A DNA stretch of 64,000 nt from Firm-04 sp045617625 (lineage in GTDB: Bacteria > Bacillota > Clostridia > Oscillospirales > Ruminococcaceae): NCBI GenBank assembly GCA_045617625.1, contig JAZLJA010000036.1, positions 1 through 64,000 on the forward strand, written 5' to 3'. The notes beneath the pieces were generated by a model, which was not told where the DNA came from, ran no database searches, and saw only the letters and a program-made list of their open reading frames with translations. The position numbers and the translations under genes are program-made. The stretch's first letter is position 1, and the number at the start of each line of letters is the position of its first letter. Positions 8,276 to 17,760 of this stretch are shown here, in pieces.

Positions 8276-9271
8276 TCAGGTCAGCTTTTCATACTCATGC
8301 GCCTTAGGTCTGCCCATGAGGGTTTGCAGCGATTCCTTGACATCGCCATGTTCATAGAGGACACGGTAAAGCTCGCAGGTGATGGGCATTTCGACGTCAT
8401 ACCGTTTTGCAAGGCCGTGAGCGGCGCGGCAGCAGGGATAGCCCTCAACGGTGCCGACCTGTTTGACGGCTTCCTCAGGCGAAACGCCCTGCCCGATGAG
8501 AATGCCTGCCCGACGGTTGCGGCTGTGCATACTGGTGCAGGTGACGATGAGGTCGCCGATGCCTGTGAGCCCCGCGAAGGTGTTGGGACGCGAGCCGAGT
8601 GCCAATCCCAGACGGGTGATTTCGTGGAGACCGCGGGTCATGAGGGCAGCTTTGGTATTGTCGCCAAAGCCCAGACCATCGCAGATGCCGGCGCACAGGG
8701 CGATGACGTTTTTGAGTGCGCCGCCAAGTTCACAGCCCGTCACATCGTCGTTGACGTAAACGCGGAAGGTGGGGGAGGTGAACCATTCCTGCACGAAATA
8801 GGCGGCAGCTGCGCTTGCGGAGGCTGCAACGACCGTTGTCGGAATGCCTCTGCCGACTTCTTCGGCATGTGAGGGACCCGTCAGCACCACATAAGCGCCC
8901 TGCGGAATTTCCTCGGCAAATACAGTGCTCATCAGTTTGAGGCTTTCGTCCTCGACACCCTTGCCTGCGTTGCAGATCACCGTGCCCGACTTAATGAACG
9001 GTGCGGCGCGGCGTGCTGTTTCGCGGACATATGCGGAGGGAATGACGAACAGCGCCATATCCGCATCTTCCAGCACCGAAATATTCGTGGTCAGTTTGAT
9101 ATCAGCAGGGATCTTGACCCCGGGGAGTTTTTCTTTTTGTTCGCCGTCGCGGCGAATCGCTTCGATTTCGGCGGGCAGGGCACTCCAGAGAGTCACATCA
9201 TGTCCGCAGCTGTGCAGATGCACTGCCAGTGCAGAACCGAATCCGCCGCCCAGAACAGTAATTTTTGCCAT
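8276..9271 (-). CDS. gpsA: Glycerol-3-phosphate dehydrogenase [NAD(P)+]
   Basis: GpsA reduces dihydroxyacetone phosphate to sn-glycerol 3-phosphate for phospholipid synthesis. The 331-residue protein has an N-terminal Rossmann site (ITVLGGGFGSALAVHL, a variant of the usual GxGxxG), VLTGPSHAEEV near residue 130, and the C-terminal lysine/substrate region CELGGALKNVIALCAGICDGLGFGDNTKAALMTRGL. AAAGGATG precedes the ATG. It stands alone, divergent from the decarboxylase genes, and no other lipid gene is adjacent. Confidence 0.97.
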   Translation of the reverse strand: MAKITVLGGGFGSALAVHLHSCGHDVTLWSALPAEIEAIRRDGEQKEKLPGVKIPADIKLTTNISVLEDADMALFVIPSAYVRETARRAAPFIKSGTVICNAGKGVEDESLKLMSTVFAEEIPQGAYVVLTGPSHAEEVGRGIPTTVVAASASAAAAYFVQEWFTSPTFRVYVNDDVTGCELGGALKNVIALCAGICDGLGFGDNTKAALMTRGLHEITRLGLALGSRPNTFAGLTGIGDLIVTCTSMHSRNRRAGILIGQGVSPEEAVKQVGTVEGYPCCRAAHGLAKRYDVEMPITCELYRVLYEHGDVKESLQTLMGRPKAHEYEKLT

Positions 9272-9472
9272 TTGTGATACATCCTTTCTGTTGTCATACT
9301 ATATAAATAGTGTCAGCACAGAGATCTGCGTGTTTCTTGCGATATACAAATAGTCTACCATATTTCCACAGGTTCGTCAAGGTACGGGAGTGGCAAAAAA
9401 TGAGAAAATTTTCCGCATTTGCTGTGAAAGAGAGAGAATCGCAAGAAATGGAAAATTTTCCGAAAAAAGTGC

Positions 9473-9501
9473 TTGCCTTTTTCCGAAGTTTGTAGTATAA
9501 T
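9473..9501 (+). promoter_or_regulatory. Promoter of the oadG-oadB-adhE unit
   Basis: TTGCCT (9473-9478), a 17-bp spacer and a perfect TATAAT (9496-9501) lie 39 bp before the oadG-like start. Confidence 0.8.
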
Positions 9502-9539
9502 AGAATGGTATGCAAATCTTACGATTGGGAGGTTATTCC

Positions 9540-9980
9540 ATGATCATGAATTGTCTCATGCTGGCGGATAAGGTTCTGAAAGGAACCGAAACCATGAGCG
9601 GCACCGAAATCGCATCCATGACCATCATCGGCTTGGCGGTGGTGTTTGCAGGCTTGCTGATCCTCGTGGTGTTCCTTTATTTGTCGGGCGGCATCTTCAA
9701 AAAGATGGGTGCCAAAAAGAAGGCTGTACCTGAGAAACAAGCTGCGGCTCCGACGAAAACAGCGGCACCTGTCAAACAGGCGGCACCTGCATCGGCGGGC
9801 GCGGCTGCTGCTGACGACGATGAGGTCATCGCAGTCATTTCGGCGGCGATCGCGGCAATGGGTGCTGCGGATGGCAAGGAATATCGTCTGCACAGTGTCA
9901 AGCCTGTCACACGCGGCGGCGGAAACGGTCGTTCGGCATGGGCGCAGGCGGGCATTTCCGATGCGACCAGACCCTTTTGA
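9540..9980 (+). CDS. Sodium-pump decarboxylase gamma subunit (OadG family)
   Basis: This 146-residue protein has one N-terminal membrane helix (MTIIGLAVVFAGLLILVVFLYL), an Ala/Pro/Lys-rich linker, and a conserved tail (DDDEVIAVISAAIAAMG, then GRSAWAQAG) seen in OadG-type subunits. The gamma subunit helps assemble membrane-bound decarboxylases that export Na+ during decarboxylation of oxaloacetate, methylmalonyl-CoA or glutaryl-CoA. The start at 9540 has a GGGAGG site; an upstream in-frame ATG at 9510 does not. It lies 40 nt before the beta subunit. Confidence 0.85.
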   Translation: MIMNCLMLADKVLKGTETMSGTEIASMTIIGLAVVFAGLLILVVFLYLSGGIFKKMGAKKKAVPEKQAAAPTKTAAPVKQAAPASAGAAAADDDEVIAVISAAIAAMGAADGKEYRLHSVKPVTRGGGNGRSAWAQAGISDATRPF

Positions 9981-10020
9981 CAAACGACAACAAAGATTTT
10001 GAAAGTGAGGGCTCTCAACA

Positions 10021-11232
10021 ATGGGCGGCGTTCTTGATTTTATCTCCAACACCATCGGCGGCCTTTGGAATGACAGCGGCTTGAATGCACTGTTCTCGGA
10101 AGGCGGCTGGAAGAATCTCGTGATGATTCTGGTTTCATTTCTGTTCATGTATCTTGCAATCGCAAAGGAATTTGAGCCTCTGCTGCTGCTCCCGATTTCT
10201 TTCGGTATGCTGCTGACCAACCTGCCGATGGCGGAAATGTATCACCCCGATCTGTGGGTGCTGGTCGATGGTCATGTCGATTACGGCACGGTGCTGCGCG
10301 ACGGCGGCTTGCTCGATATGTTATATCTCGGCGTCAAGTTACAGCTCTATCCGCCGCTGATCTTCCTCGGCATCGGCTGTATGACGGATTTTTCGCCTCT
10401 GATCGCCAACCCCAAGAGCTTCTTGCTGGGCGCGGCTGCACAGGGCGGTATCTTCTTCACCTTTGTCTGCGCAGGTATTCTGGGCTTCACGGCTGCTGAG
10501 GCTGGTGCTATCGCTATCATCGGCGGTGCTGACGGCCCGACTGCAATTTACGTATCTACAAGACTTTTGACAGGCGGCGGTGCCATCACCACGGGTAATA
10601 TTGCCCTTGCTGCATATACTTATATGGCACTTGTGCCGATCATTCAGCCGCCCATCATGCGCCTGCTGACCACCGAAAAGGAACGCAGTGTCAAGATGGA
10701 GCAGCTCCGTACTGTCTCGAAAACCGAAAAGCTCATCTTCCCGATTGCTGTTACCATCATCGTGTCGCTGCTCGTCCCTTCTGCGGCTCCGCTGGTCGGT
10801 ATGCTGATGTTCGGCAATCTGCTGAAAGAATCGGGTGTGGCTGCGCGTCTGATCGACACCGCACAGAACGCTCTGATGAACATTATCACGATCTTCCTCG
10901 GCATTTCTGTCGGCGCGACCACACAGGCTGACCAGATCATCAACCTGAAGTTCGGCGGCGTCATGCTGTTGGGCGTTATCGCATTCTCGCTCGGCACGGC
11001 TTGCGGACTTCTCTTCGGTAAGATCATGTATGTCGTGACCAAGGGCAAGGTCAACCCGCTGATCGGTTCGGCAGGCGTTTCCGCAGTGCCGATGGCTGCC
11101 CGTATCTCCCAGAAGGTGGGCGCAGAGACCGATCCCACAAACTTCCTGCTGATGCACGCGATGGGTCCCAATGTCGCGGGCGTTATCGGTTCGGCAGTTG
11201 CAGCAGGTGTGCTGCTTTCTGTCATCGGCTGA
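10021..11232 (+). CDS. Sodium ion-translocating decarboxylase beta subunit
   Basis: The 403-residue polytopic membrane protein carries family hallmarks: GAIAIIGGADGPTAIYVST in the middle and GVSAVPMAARISQKVGAETDPTNFLLMHAMGPNVAGVIGSA at the C-terminus. This subunit decarboxylates carboxybiotin and couples it to Na+ export. Sequence alone does not tell which of OadB, MmdB or GcdB it is. The carboxyltransferase alpha subunit and the biotin carrier are not in this neighbourhood, so they must be encoded elsewhere for a working pump. Confidence 0.93.
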   Translation: MGGVLDFISNTIGGLWNDSGLNALFSEGGWKNLVMILVSFLFMYLAIAKEFEPLLLLPISFGMLLTNLPMAEMYHPDLWVLVDGHVDYGTVLRDGGLLDMLYLGVKLQLYPPLIFLGIGCMTDFSPLIANPKSFLLGAAAQGGIFFTFVCAGILGFTAAEAGAIAIIGGADGPTAIYVSTRLLTGGGAITTGNIALAAYTYMALVPIIQPPIMRLLTTEKERSVKMEQLRTVSKTEKLIFPIAVTIIVSLLVPSAAPLVGMLMFGNLLKESGVAARLIDTAQNALMNIITIFLGISVGATTQADQIINLKFGGVMLLGVIAFSLGTACGLLFGKIMYVVTKGKVNPLIGSAGVSAVPMAARISQKVGAETDPTNFLLMHAMGPNVAGVIGSAVAAGVLLSVIG

Positions 11233-11267
11233 TGTGAAATTTTCAGAAGCCGCAAAGTGACATTCCA

Positions 11268-11304
11268 AAAGGCGGCAGCTGTTTGAAAACGGTTTGCCGC
11301 CTTT
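11268..11304 (+). terminator. Terminator between oadB-like gene and adhE
   Basis: A 10-bp GC-rich stem (AAAGGCGGCA at 11268-11277 with TGCCGCCTTT at 11295-11304) lies between the decarboxylase genes and adhE. No clear promoter is visible after it, so it may only reduce readthrough into adhE. Confidence 0.6.
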
Positions 11305-11335
11305 GTTTGCGATTGATGAAACGGAGGATTTATTT

Positions 11336-13951
11336 ATGTTCGAGTATCCGATGATCGACAGCGTGGATACGCTGAAAAAAGTGCTGGCACAGGTTCGTGC
11401 CGCACAGCAGGCTTACGCCGAGTTCCCGCAGGAAAAGGTGGATGCGATCTTCCGCGCTGCGGCAGTCGCAGCAAATCAGGCACGTATTTCGCTTGCAAAA
11501 ATGGCTGTGGAAGAAACCGGTATGGGCGTGGTTGAAGATAAGGTCATCAAAAACCATTTCGCCTCGGAGTATATCTATAATGCCTATAAAAACACGAAAA
11601 CCTGCGGTGTCATCTCCCGCGATGAGACATTCGGCACCATGCAGGTGGCTGAGCCTCTGGGCGTGATCGCTGCCGTCATTCCGACAACGAACCCCACCTC
11701 TACAGCGATCTTCAAGACGCTCATCACCCTCAAGACACGCAACGGTATCGTGATCTCGCCGCATCCCCGTGCCAAGCAGTCCACGATCGAGGCTGCAAGA
11801 ATCGTGGCACAGGCTGCATATGCGGCAGGTGCGCCTGAGGGGCTCATCGCCTGGATCGACGCGCCTTCGCTGGATCTGACCAACACCATCATGAAGGAAG
11901 CGGATATCATCCTTGCAACGGGCGGTCCTGGCATGGTCAAAGCAGCGTATTCCAGCGGAAAACCTGCATTGGGCGTCGGTGCCGGCAACACCCCTGCGAT
12001 CATCGACGACTCCGCTGATGTCACACTGGCAGTCAACTCGATCATTCACTCGAAAACATTCGATAACGGTATGATCTGCGCTTCGGAGCAGTCCACCATC
12101 GTGGCCGATAAGGTTTATAAGGCGGTCAAAGCCGAATTTGAAGCACGCGGATGCTATTTCCTGCAGGGCAAAGAACTCGACAAGGTGCGCAAGACCATTA
12201 TCATCAACGGTTCGGTCAACGCAAAGATCGTCGGGCAGTCGGCATTCCGTATCGCAGAACTGAGCGGCGTCAAAGTTCCGCAGAATACCAAGATCCTCAT
12301 CGGTGAGGTGGAAAGTGTGGACATCACCGAGGAATTTGCACACGAAAAGCTTTCTCCCGTGCTGGCGATGTATCATGCCAAGAACTTCGATGAAGCTGTC
12401 GAAAAGGCTGAACGTCTGATCGCAGACGGCGGCTACGGACATACTTCTTCGGTCTATCTCAATGCGGTGACGGAGCGCGGCAAAATTGATCTGATGGCAG
12501 AACGCATGAAAACCTGCCGTATTCTCGTCAATACACCTTCCTCACAGGGCGGTATCGGTGATCTCTATAACTTCAAGCTGATGCCTTCGCTCACACTGGG
12601 CTGCGGCTCGTGGGGCGGCAATTCCGTTTCGGAAAACGTGGGCATCAAGCATTTGCTGAACATCAAGACTGTCGCTGAGAGGAGAGAAAATATGCTCTGG
12701 TTCCGCACGCCGCAAAAGGTGTTTATGAAGAAAGGCTGCCTGCCCGTCGCGCTCGATGAGCTCGGCACACTGATGGGTAAAAAACGTGCATTCATCGTCA
12801 CGGACAGCTTCCTGTTCAAAAACGGCTATACCAAATGTATCACCGACAAGCTCGATGCAATGGGCATCACCCACACCACGTTCTTCGATGTCGCCCCTGA
12901 CCCCTCCCTTGCCTCTGCAAAGGCGGGTGCCAAGCAGATGGCTGCCTTCGAGCCCGACTGCATCATCGCAGTGGGCGGCGGCTCGGCAATGGATGCCGGC
13001 AAGATCATGTGGGTGCTGTATGAGCATCCCGAGGCGGACTTCATGGATATGGCAATGCGTTTCTGCGATATCCGCAAGCGTATCTATCCGTTCCCGAAAA
13101 TGGGCGAAAAAGCGTATTTTGTTGCAGTGCCGACTTCGGCAGGCACGGGCTCTGAGGTCACGCCGTTTGCTGTGATCACCGATGAACAAAGCGGCATCAA
13201 GTATCCGCTTGCCGACTATGAGCTGCTGCCCAACATGGCGATCGTTGATGCCGATTTGATGATGAACGCACCCAAGGGTCTGACATCTGCATCCGGCATT
13301 GACGTTGCGACCCATGCGCTCGAAGCTTATGTATCTGTCATGGCAACGGATTTCACCGACGGTATGGCGACACGTTCGCTGCAAATGGTGTTCGATTATC
13401 TCCCGCGCTGCTATGATGACGGTGCGCACGATCCCGTTGCGCGTGAGAAAATGGCACACGCTGCTACGATGGCAGGCATGGCGTTTGCAAATGCGTTCCT
13501 TGGCGTCTGCCACTCGATGGCACATAAGCTGGGTGCATTTCATCACATTCCGCATGGTGTGGCAAATGCGCTCATGCTTGAACAGGTCATGCGATTCAAC
13601 GCTGTGGATGTCCCGACGAAAATGGGTTCGTTCCCGCAATATACGCATCCGCACACGCTCGAACGCTATGCGGAGATCGCAAAGGCAGTGGGCTGCAAGG
13701 GTAAAACCGATGCCGACAAGCTCGAAGCACTGATCGCAAAGCTCAACGAATTGAAAGCCCATATCGGCATTCCCGCAAGCATCAAAGAGTTCGGCATCGA
13801 CGAGCAGGATTTCCTCAACCGTCTGGATGCCATGACCGAGCAGGCATTCGATGACCAGTGCACGGGTGCCAATCCGCGTTATCCGCTGATGTCGGAAATC
13901 AAGCAAATGTATCTGAACGCCTACTACGGCGACAACGGTAAAACCGTATAA
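11336..13951 (+). CDS. adhE: Bifunctional acetaldehyde-CoA/alcohol dehydrogenase AdhE
   Basis: AdhE reduces acetyl-CoA to acetaldehyde and then to ethanol, recycling two NADH. The 871-residue protein has an N-terminal aldehyde dehydrogenase half with VGAGNTPAIIDDSADV and the catalytic cysteine in FDNGMICASEQS. The C-terminal half is an iron-dependent alcohol dehydrogenase with GGGSAMDAGK, a CHSMAHKLGAFHHIPHGVANA metal site and further histidines. The start at 11336 has a GGAGG site; an upstream frame extension has none. In family studies AdhE forms spirosome filaments. It is the main ethanol-forming enzyme visible in this window. Confidence 0.97.
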   Translation: MFEYPMIDSVDTLKKVLAQVRAAQQAYAEFPQEKVDAIFRAAAVAANQARISLAKMAVEETGMGVVEDKVIKNHFASEYIYNAYKNTKTCGVISRDETFGTMQVAEPLGVIAAVIPTTNPTSTAIFKTLITLKTRNGIVISPHPRAKQSTIEAARIVAQAAYAAGAPEGLIAWIDAPSLDLTNTIMKEADIILATGGPGMVKAAYSSGKPALGVGAGNTPAIIDDSADVTLAVNSIIHSKTFDNGMICASEQSTIVADKVYKAVKAEFEARGCYFLQGKELDKVRKTIIINGSVNAKIVGQSAFRIAELSGVKVPQNTKILIGEVESVDITEEFAHEKLSPVLAMYHAKNFDEAVEKAERLIADGGYGHTSSVYLNAVTERGKIDLMAERMKTCRILVNTPSSQGGIGDLYNFKLMPSLTLGCGSWGGNSVSENVGIKHLLNIKTVAERRENMLWFRTPQKVFMKKGCLPVALDELGTLMGKKRAFIVTDSFLFKNGYTKCITDKLDAMGITHTTFFDVAPDPSLASAKAGAKQMAAFEPDCIIAVGGGSAMDAGKIMWVLYEHPEADFMDMAMRFCDIRKRIYPFPKMGEKAYFVAVPTSAGTGSEVTPFAVITDEQSGIKYPLADYELLPNMAIVDADLMMNAPKGLTSASGIDVATHALEAYVSVMATDFTDGMATRSLQMVFDYLPRCYDDGAHDPVAREKMAHAATMAGMAFANAFLGVCHSMAHKLGAFHHIPHGVANALMLEQVMRFNAVDVPTKMGSFPQYTHPHTLERYAEIAKAVGCKGKTDADKLEALIAKLNELKAHIGIPASIKEFGIDEQDFLNRLDAMTEQAFDDQCTGANPRYPLMSEIKQMYLNAYYGDNGKTV

Positions 13952-13965
13952 AAGGGGGAGTTTTC

Positions 13966-14721
13966 ATGTCACTCAAGGATCTGGAGATCATTGCGGAGCG
14001 TCCGCACAAGGTCGTTTATCGCGACGGCGACACCGTTTTGAAGGTGTTCGACAGCGATTATTCCAAGGCAAATGTACTGAACGAAGCACTGAATCAGGCG
14101 CGAGTGGAAGAAACGGGACTGTGCATCCCGACACTGCATGAGGTGCTGAAAATCGACGGAAAATGGGCGATCCGCACCGATTATATTGAGGGCGAGACAT
14201 TGCGTCAGAAACTGGATGCACATCCCGAACAGCAGGAGGAGATCCTGAAGCTGTTTGTCAGCATTCAGATGGATATTCACACCAAGCGTGCGCCGCTGCT
14301 GACAATGCTGAAAGACAAGATGAACCGAAAGATCAGCGACAGCGGTTTTGATGCCACTACGCGATATGAACTGCATATGCGTGTGGAGGGCATGAAAAAG
14401 CATAAGAAGGTGTTGCACGGCGATCTGACGCTTTCGGATGTAATCATTCGTGCGGACGGGACACCGTTCATCATTGACTGGGCACACGCGACACAGGGCA
14501 ATGCATCGGCGGATGTGGCACGGACGTATCTTTCGATGTGCCTGCACGAGAGCGAAGAACTGGCGAATGCGTATCTGCACACGTACTGCAAGATCAGTGA
14601 CACTGCGCTGCAATATGTGCAGTCGTGGATGCCGATTGTTGCTGCGTCGCAGTCGGTGAAAGGCAATCCGACGGAGCAGGAATTTCTTGCGCGTTGGGTG
14701 AATGTTGTGGATTACTCGTGA
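13966..14721 (+). CDS. Small aminoglycoside phosphotransferase/choline kinase-fold protein
   Basis: The 251-residue protein has a reduced kinase N-lobe (VVYRDGDTVLKVFD with the likely ATP-binding lysine), and the APH-type catalytic loop HGDLTLSDVIIRADGTPFIIDWAHA near residue 146, which supplies the catalytic Asp and the metal-binding Asp. The substrate is unknown; the fold covers antibiotic, choline, sugar and thiamine kinases. It starts 14 nt after adhE with a GGGGGAG site, so it is co-transcribed with fermentation genes. Antibiotic resistance is not implied. Confidence 0.75.
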   Translation: MSLKDLEIIAERPHKVVYRDGDTVLKVFDSDYSKANVLNEALNQARVEETGLCIPTLHEVLKIDGKWAIRTDYIEGETLRQKLDAHPEQQEEILKLFVSIQMDIHTKRAPLLTMLKDKMNRKISDSGFDATTRYELHMRVEGMKKHKKVLHGDLTLSDVIIRADGTPFIIDWAHATQGNASADVARTYLSMCLHESEELANAYLHTYCKISDTALQYVQSWMPIVAASQSVKGNPTEQEFLARWVNVVDYS

Positions 14722-14826
14722 GCGGGAGGATTGGGGGAAGAACCCCTTTTCCATATTGTCTTTCCTTCTAAGCGCACGCCTTATTATATAAATAGTATCG
14801 GTCAAGCTTTTTTTGAACAAAAAATC

Positions 14827-14863
14827 AGGAGGGTAAGGAACATGAAATGTTCCTTACCCTCCT
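14827..14863. terminator. Strong bidirectional terminator
   Basis: A perfect 17-bp stem (14827-14843 with 14847-14863, loop GAA) separates the convergent kinase and GH9 genes. T-rich bases flank it on both strands. Confidence 0.9.
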
Positions 14864-14904
14864 GTTGATTTAGAACGAAAATAGAATTCGCTGCTTGGAA
14901 ATCA

Positions 14905-17307
14905 TCAGCCTATTTTGTCGATCAGCTTTGCAATGAATTTCAGCACCGTTGTCGCATCCGCCGATGTGACATCGCCGTCGCAATCGCAGTCAGCGTTGAG
15001 ACGTCCCTGCTGTGATACGCTCACCGTGGTGTCCTCTCGGGACATTCGGCAAATCAGAATCGCATCACTCACCGTGATGATACCATTGCAGTCCACGTCA
15101 CCAAGCATTCCCTTCGGGGTATCGCCGCCGGCGTTGATCGATGTTGTGGTGGAAGTCGTTGTAGTGGATGTCGTTGTAGTGGATGTCGTTGTTGTGGTGG
15201 TCGTGGATTTCGAGGTGCTGGTAGTGGATTCGGTCGTTTGCGTGTTCGTTGTCGTTGTGGGCTCTGTGGTTTTCGGCGGCTGATCACCGTTTCCGGCATC
15301 GCCAAGACCGTCAGCCTCAGTGCCGTCAGGCTCTTTGCCGTAGTAAAGCTTGCCGTTGACGTAAACAGGCACATAGGGGGTCATGACAGCATCCTTGCCG
15401 CTCAGAATGTCCTTGTTGGAGAAGTCGTTGGTGGCATCCCAGCCGCTGCCGTAATCGGGGAATACGAGCGCAAGCAGGATCTCACACTGATGCATACCCT
15501 CGGAAACAGGAATTGCTGCTCTGCCGTCGGGGAATGTGACTTCGACGTAGTAGATATCGCCGCTATACTGTGTGGGACCGGAGACAACTGCGGGCTTCAC
15601 GCCGCTGGACGCGTACATTTCGGACTGGTTGCGGTCGCAGCGGATGGTAACGCTGGCAGGGTCTTTGCCTGCTGCCTTGACTTCGCTCAGATCCATATAA
15701 TAACGGAACGAAACATTGTCCACCACTCTTGCGGGCCATGCGGTGTGGTTGGTCAGCTTCAGGCTGACGGTGATGCCGCTGTCAGAACTGGTCTTGCCCT
15801 CTGCCACGACATAAAGTTCAGGACCGTCGTGCGCTTCCTTCGGCGGGAAGTTCGGGTCGGATTTGCCGCCGTATTCGCTGACCATGCGGCAGAGCATCGC
15901 GGTGAAGCCTGCGTTATAGTCGGTTGCAACTTCGTTGTTGATGTAGTTTCCGCGGTCATCCTCATAGGTGCCGTCCTGGTTGGGGCCGCCGACCAATGCA
16001 CCGTAAAGGGTGTGGCGGCTGGTCTCGGGATATGCCTCAGCATTTTTCCACGAAGCATGTGCGGTACGGTGATGCGGATTTTTCGGGGAATTCTGACCGT
16101 AGCCGCAGACATAGCTGCTCTTGCGGGGGTTGTCGCCGAGGGTGTAGTTGATCTGGGTCTCAGCAAAGTCGATGAGTTCGGAATTGTTCTCGCCCTTGAA
16201 GATGGTATCGCTTGCCACAACTGCAAGGAATGCAGCAGTGTTTGCATAGCGCAGGCAGCCCCAGTTGGTCAGCCAGCGCAAGCCGCCCTCGATGGTCTTG
16301 GGCTCGCTGTTGCCTGCCAGCCAGACGCCGAGGTGCTTCTTCACATGTGCGATATAGGTCGCGTCGCCGGTGTTGATGGCATAAAGCAGCATAGCACCCT
16401 GCATATTGTCATCCCAGCAGTGTGTCCAGCCGTAGGCGAGGGTATCGCCTTCGCCGAGCTGCTTGGTCAGGTTGGGGATGTAGCTCTTGGCTTCCGTGAG
16501 ATAGCTTTCATCCTTTGTGGCGATGTAAAGCCAGTTTGCAGCGTAGAACAGCTGATCGTAGAAATGCGAGGAGCGATAGAAGCCCGACGCGTCGGAATTG
16601 TTGTAAGTTTCGTCACCGGGTGAGGTCTTTGCGGCCTTATAAATGCTCTCAGCGTGCTTGAGATAGTTTGCAAGCTTGGAGGCATCCACTCTGCCCTGCA
16701 ATGCAGCATAGCCCGATGCAAGAGCCGCTGCCATTTCACCGAACACTGCCGAACAGCCCGAGGAAGCTTCCAGTGTGATACGGGCTTTTTCGATTTTTGT
16801 GCCGCTGTCCGCCATTGCGTATTCGTAGAGTTCTACAGGGCCCCACCAGGTATGGTCAACGGTGCCGCTGCCGATCTGATAGACGATCTTGGAACCCTTG
16901 TCGCAGGCAGCAAGGTAATCGAGGACATATTCGAGGTTGTTGACGTAGTTTTTCATTTCGCCGCAGGCTTCCACACCATCGGGATACTGATAAAGGCCCC
17001 AGGCAAGCATGGATGCGGAATACGCCATCGGCAGATTGAACTTGACATGGTCGCCTGCGTCGTACCAGCCGCCGTTGATCTCATCGCAGGTGATGGAGTC
17101 GCCGCGCCATTCGACACGGTTCCAGTCGGGCAGTTCGCCTGCCTGCTGGACTTCATAGAAATACAGTGATTTTTGCAGCGCTTCCGCATAATTCTGTGTG
17201 GCAGCGGAAGCGGACGGAGCATTGGTGTTCAGGGCAAGCACATCCGCAGATGCGGCAAGCAGACAGCTTGCAAGCAGCACCGCTCCGACGCGGTGTTTCT
17301 GAAACAT
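14905..17307 (-). CDS. Cellulosomal endoglucanase: GH9-CBM3-dockerin
   Basis: This 800-residue secreted enzyme should hydrolyse beta-1,4-glucan. After a signal peptide (about 1-36) comes a GH9 catalytic domain with DAGD at 83-86 (catalytic base/nucleophile aspartates), PHHRTAH at 411-417 and NEVATDYNAGF with the acid Glu459. A family 3 carbohydrate-binding module follows (about 496-655), the order of processive GH9-CBM3c enzymes. A Thr/Ser-rich linker leads to a C-terminal type I dockerin (about 735-800) with two duplicated calcium segments (DVDCNGIITVSDAILICR and DCDCDGDVTSADATTVLK). The dockerin should attach it to a cohesin scaffold. Its promoter is at 17369-17397 and a divergent CE4 gene lies upstream. 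Confidence 0.96.
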   Translation of the reverse strand: MFQKHRVGAVLLASCLLAASADVLALNTNAPSASAATQNYAEALQKSLYFYEVQQAGELPDWNRVEWRGDSITCDEINGGWYDAGDHVKFNLPMAYSASMLAWGLYQYPDGVEACGEMKNYVNNLEYVLDYLAACDKGSKIVYQIGSGTVDHTWWGPVELYEYAMADSGTKIEKARITLEASSGCSAVFGEMAAALASGYAALQGRVDASKLANYLKHAESIYKAAKTSPGDETYNNSDASGFYRSSHFYDQLFYAANWLYIATKDESYLTEAKSYIPNLTKQLGEGDTLAYGWTHCWDDNMQGAMLLYAINTGDATYIAHVKKHLGVWLAGNSEPKTIEGGLRWLTNWGCLRYANTAAFLAVVASDTIFKGENNSELIDFAETQINYTLGDNPRKSSYVCGYGQNSPKNPHHRTAHASWKNAEAYPETSRHTLYGALVGGPNQDGTYEDDRGNYINNEVATDYNAGFTAMLCRMVSEYGGKSDPNFPPKEAHDGPELYVVAEGKTSSDSGITVSLKLTNHTAWPARVVDNVSFRYYMDLSEVKAAGKDPASVTIRCDRNQSEMYASSGVKPAVVSGPTQYSGDIYYVEVTFPDGRAAIPVSEGMHQCEILLALVFPDYGSGWDATNDFSNKDILSGKDAVMTPYVPVYVNGKLYYGKEPDGTEADGLGDAGNGDQPPKTTEPTTTTNTQTTESTTSTSKSTTTTTTTSTTTTSTTTTSTTTSINAGGDTPKGMLGDVDCNGIITVSDAILICRMSREDTTVSVSQQGRLNADCDCDGDVTSADATTVLKFIAKLIDKIG

Positions 17308-17368
17308 GATAAAAACCTCCCTTTTTCATGCACGGCTGCGGTACAAAATTGAATCCGTGCTTACTTTC

Positions 17369-17397
17369 ATTATGCCATAGAATCAGGAAATTGTCAA
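17369..17397 (-). promoter_or_regulatory. Promoter of the GH9 gene
   Basis: TTGACA (17392-17397), 17-bp spacer, CATAAT (17369-17374) on the minus strand, about 60 bp before the GH9 start, which has its own GGGAGG site. Confidence 0.8.
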
Positions 17398-17528
17398 GGT
17401 ATTTTTCGGCGTAAATGTGGGACAAATCAGTTGTGCAGACCGAACAGCGGAATGCTTATACAATGTGTAATATCTTATTCTGTATGTACTATATGTTATG
17501 ACTTATACCCCCCATTCAAAATACCTAT

Positions 17529-17557
17529 TTGCTTTTTTCGGAAATCTATGCTATACT
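17529..17557 (+). promoter_or_regulatory. Promoter of the CE4 leader
   Basis: TTGCTT (17529-17534), 17-bp spacer, TATACT (17552-17557). Transcription would start near 17564, about 240 nt before the CE4 start codon. Confidence 0.75.
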
Positions 17558-17563
17558 CAAATC

Positions 17564-17760
17564 AGAAAAGGAAAACAGCACAAAAAATCAGATCGAAATG
17601 TATCAAACCTCGTGAAAGAGTGTTTTGTGATAGCCCCCGCATGAGGGCACAGAATATCATGCCTGAACTTGTTCCCCCTAAAGTGGATGCGTCGGGTTTG
17701 ATCACCCGAGCCCGATGCTCCACTCCTTTTTTTAGTATATTAAAATGTGCGGAGCCGCAC
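17564..17760 (+). ncRNA. Structured leader with internal terminator upstream of CE4 gene
   Basis: The leader folds locally: TGATA (17628-17632) can pair with TATCA (17655-17659) around an inner GCCC/GGGC hairpin. It then has a 14-bp stem with one bulged base (arms 17682-17696 and 17711-17724) directly followed by seven Ts (17727-17733), a textbook intrinsic terminator. A weaker hairpin at 17747-17760 followed by GTTTTTCTTT comes next. Full transcripts of the CE4 gene must pass these stops, so this is either an attenuator/riboswitch-like element or a separate small RNA. I do not recognise a known aptamer. Confidence 0.6.

Noticed and set aside
13966..14721. Aminoglycoside resistance gene
   Set aside because: Only the general kinase fold is seen; it is co-transcribed with adhE and has no features of a mobile resistance gene.
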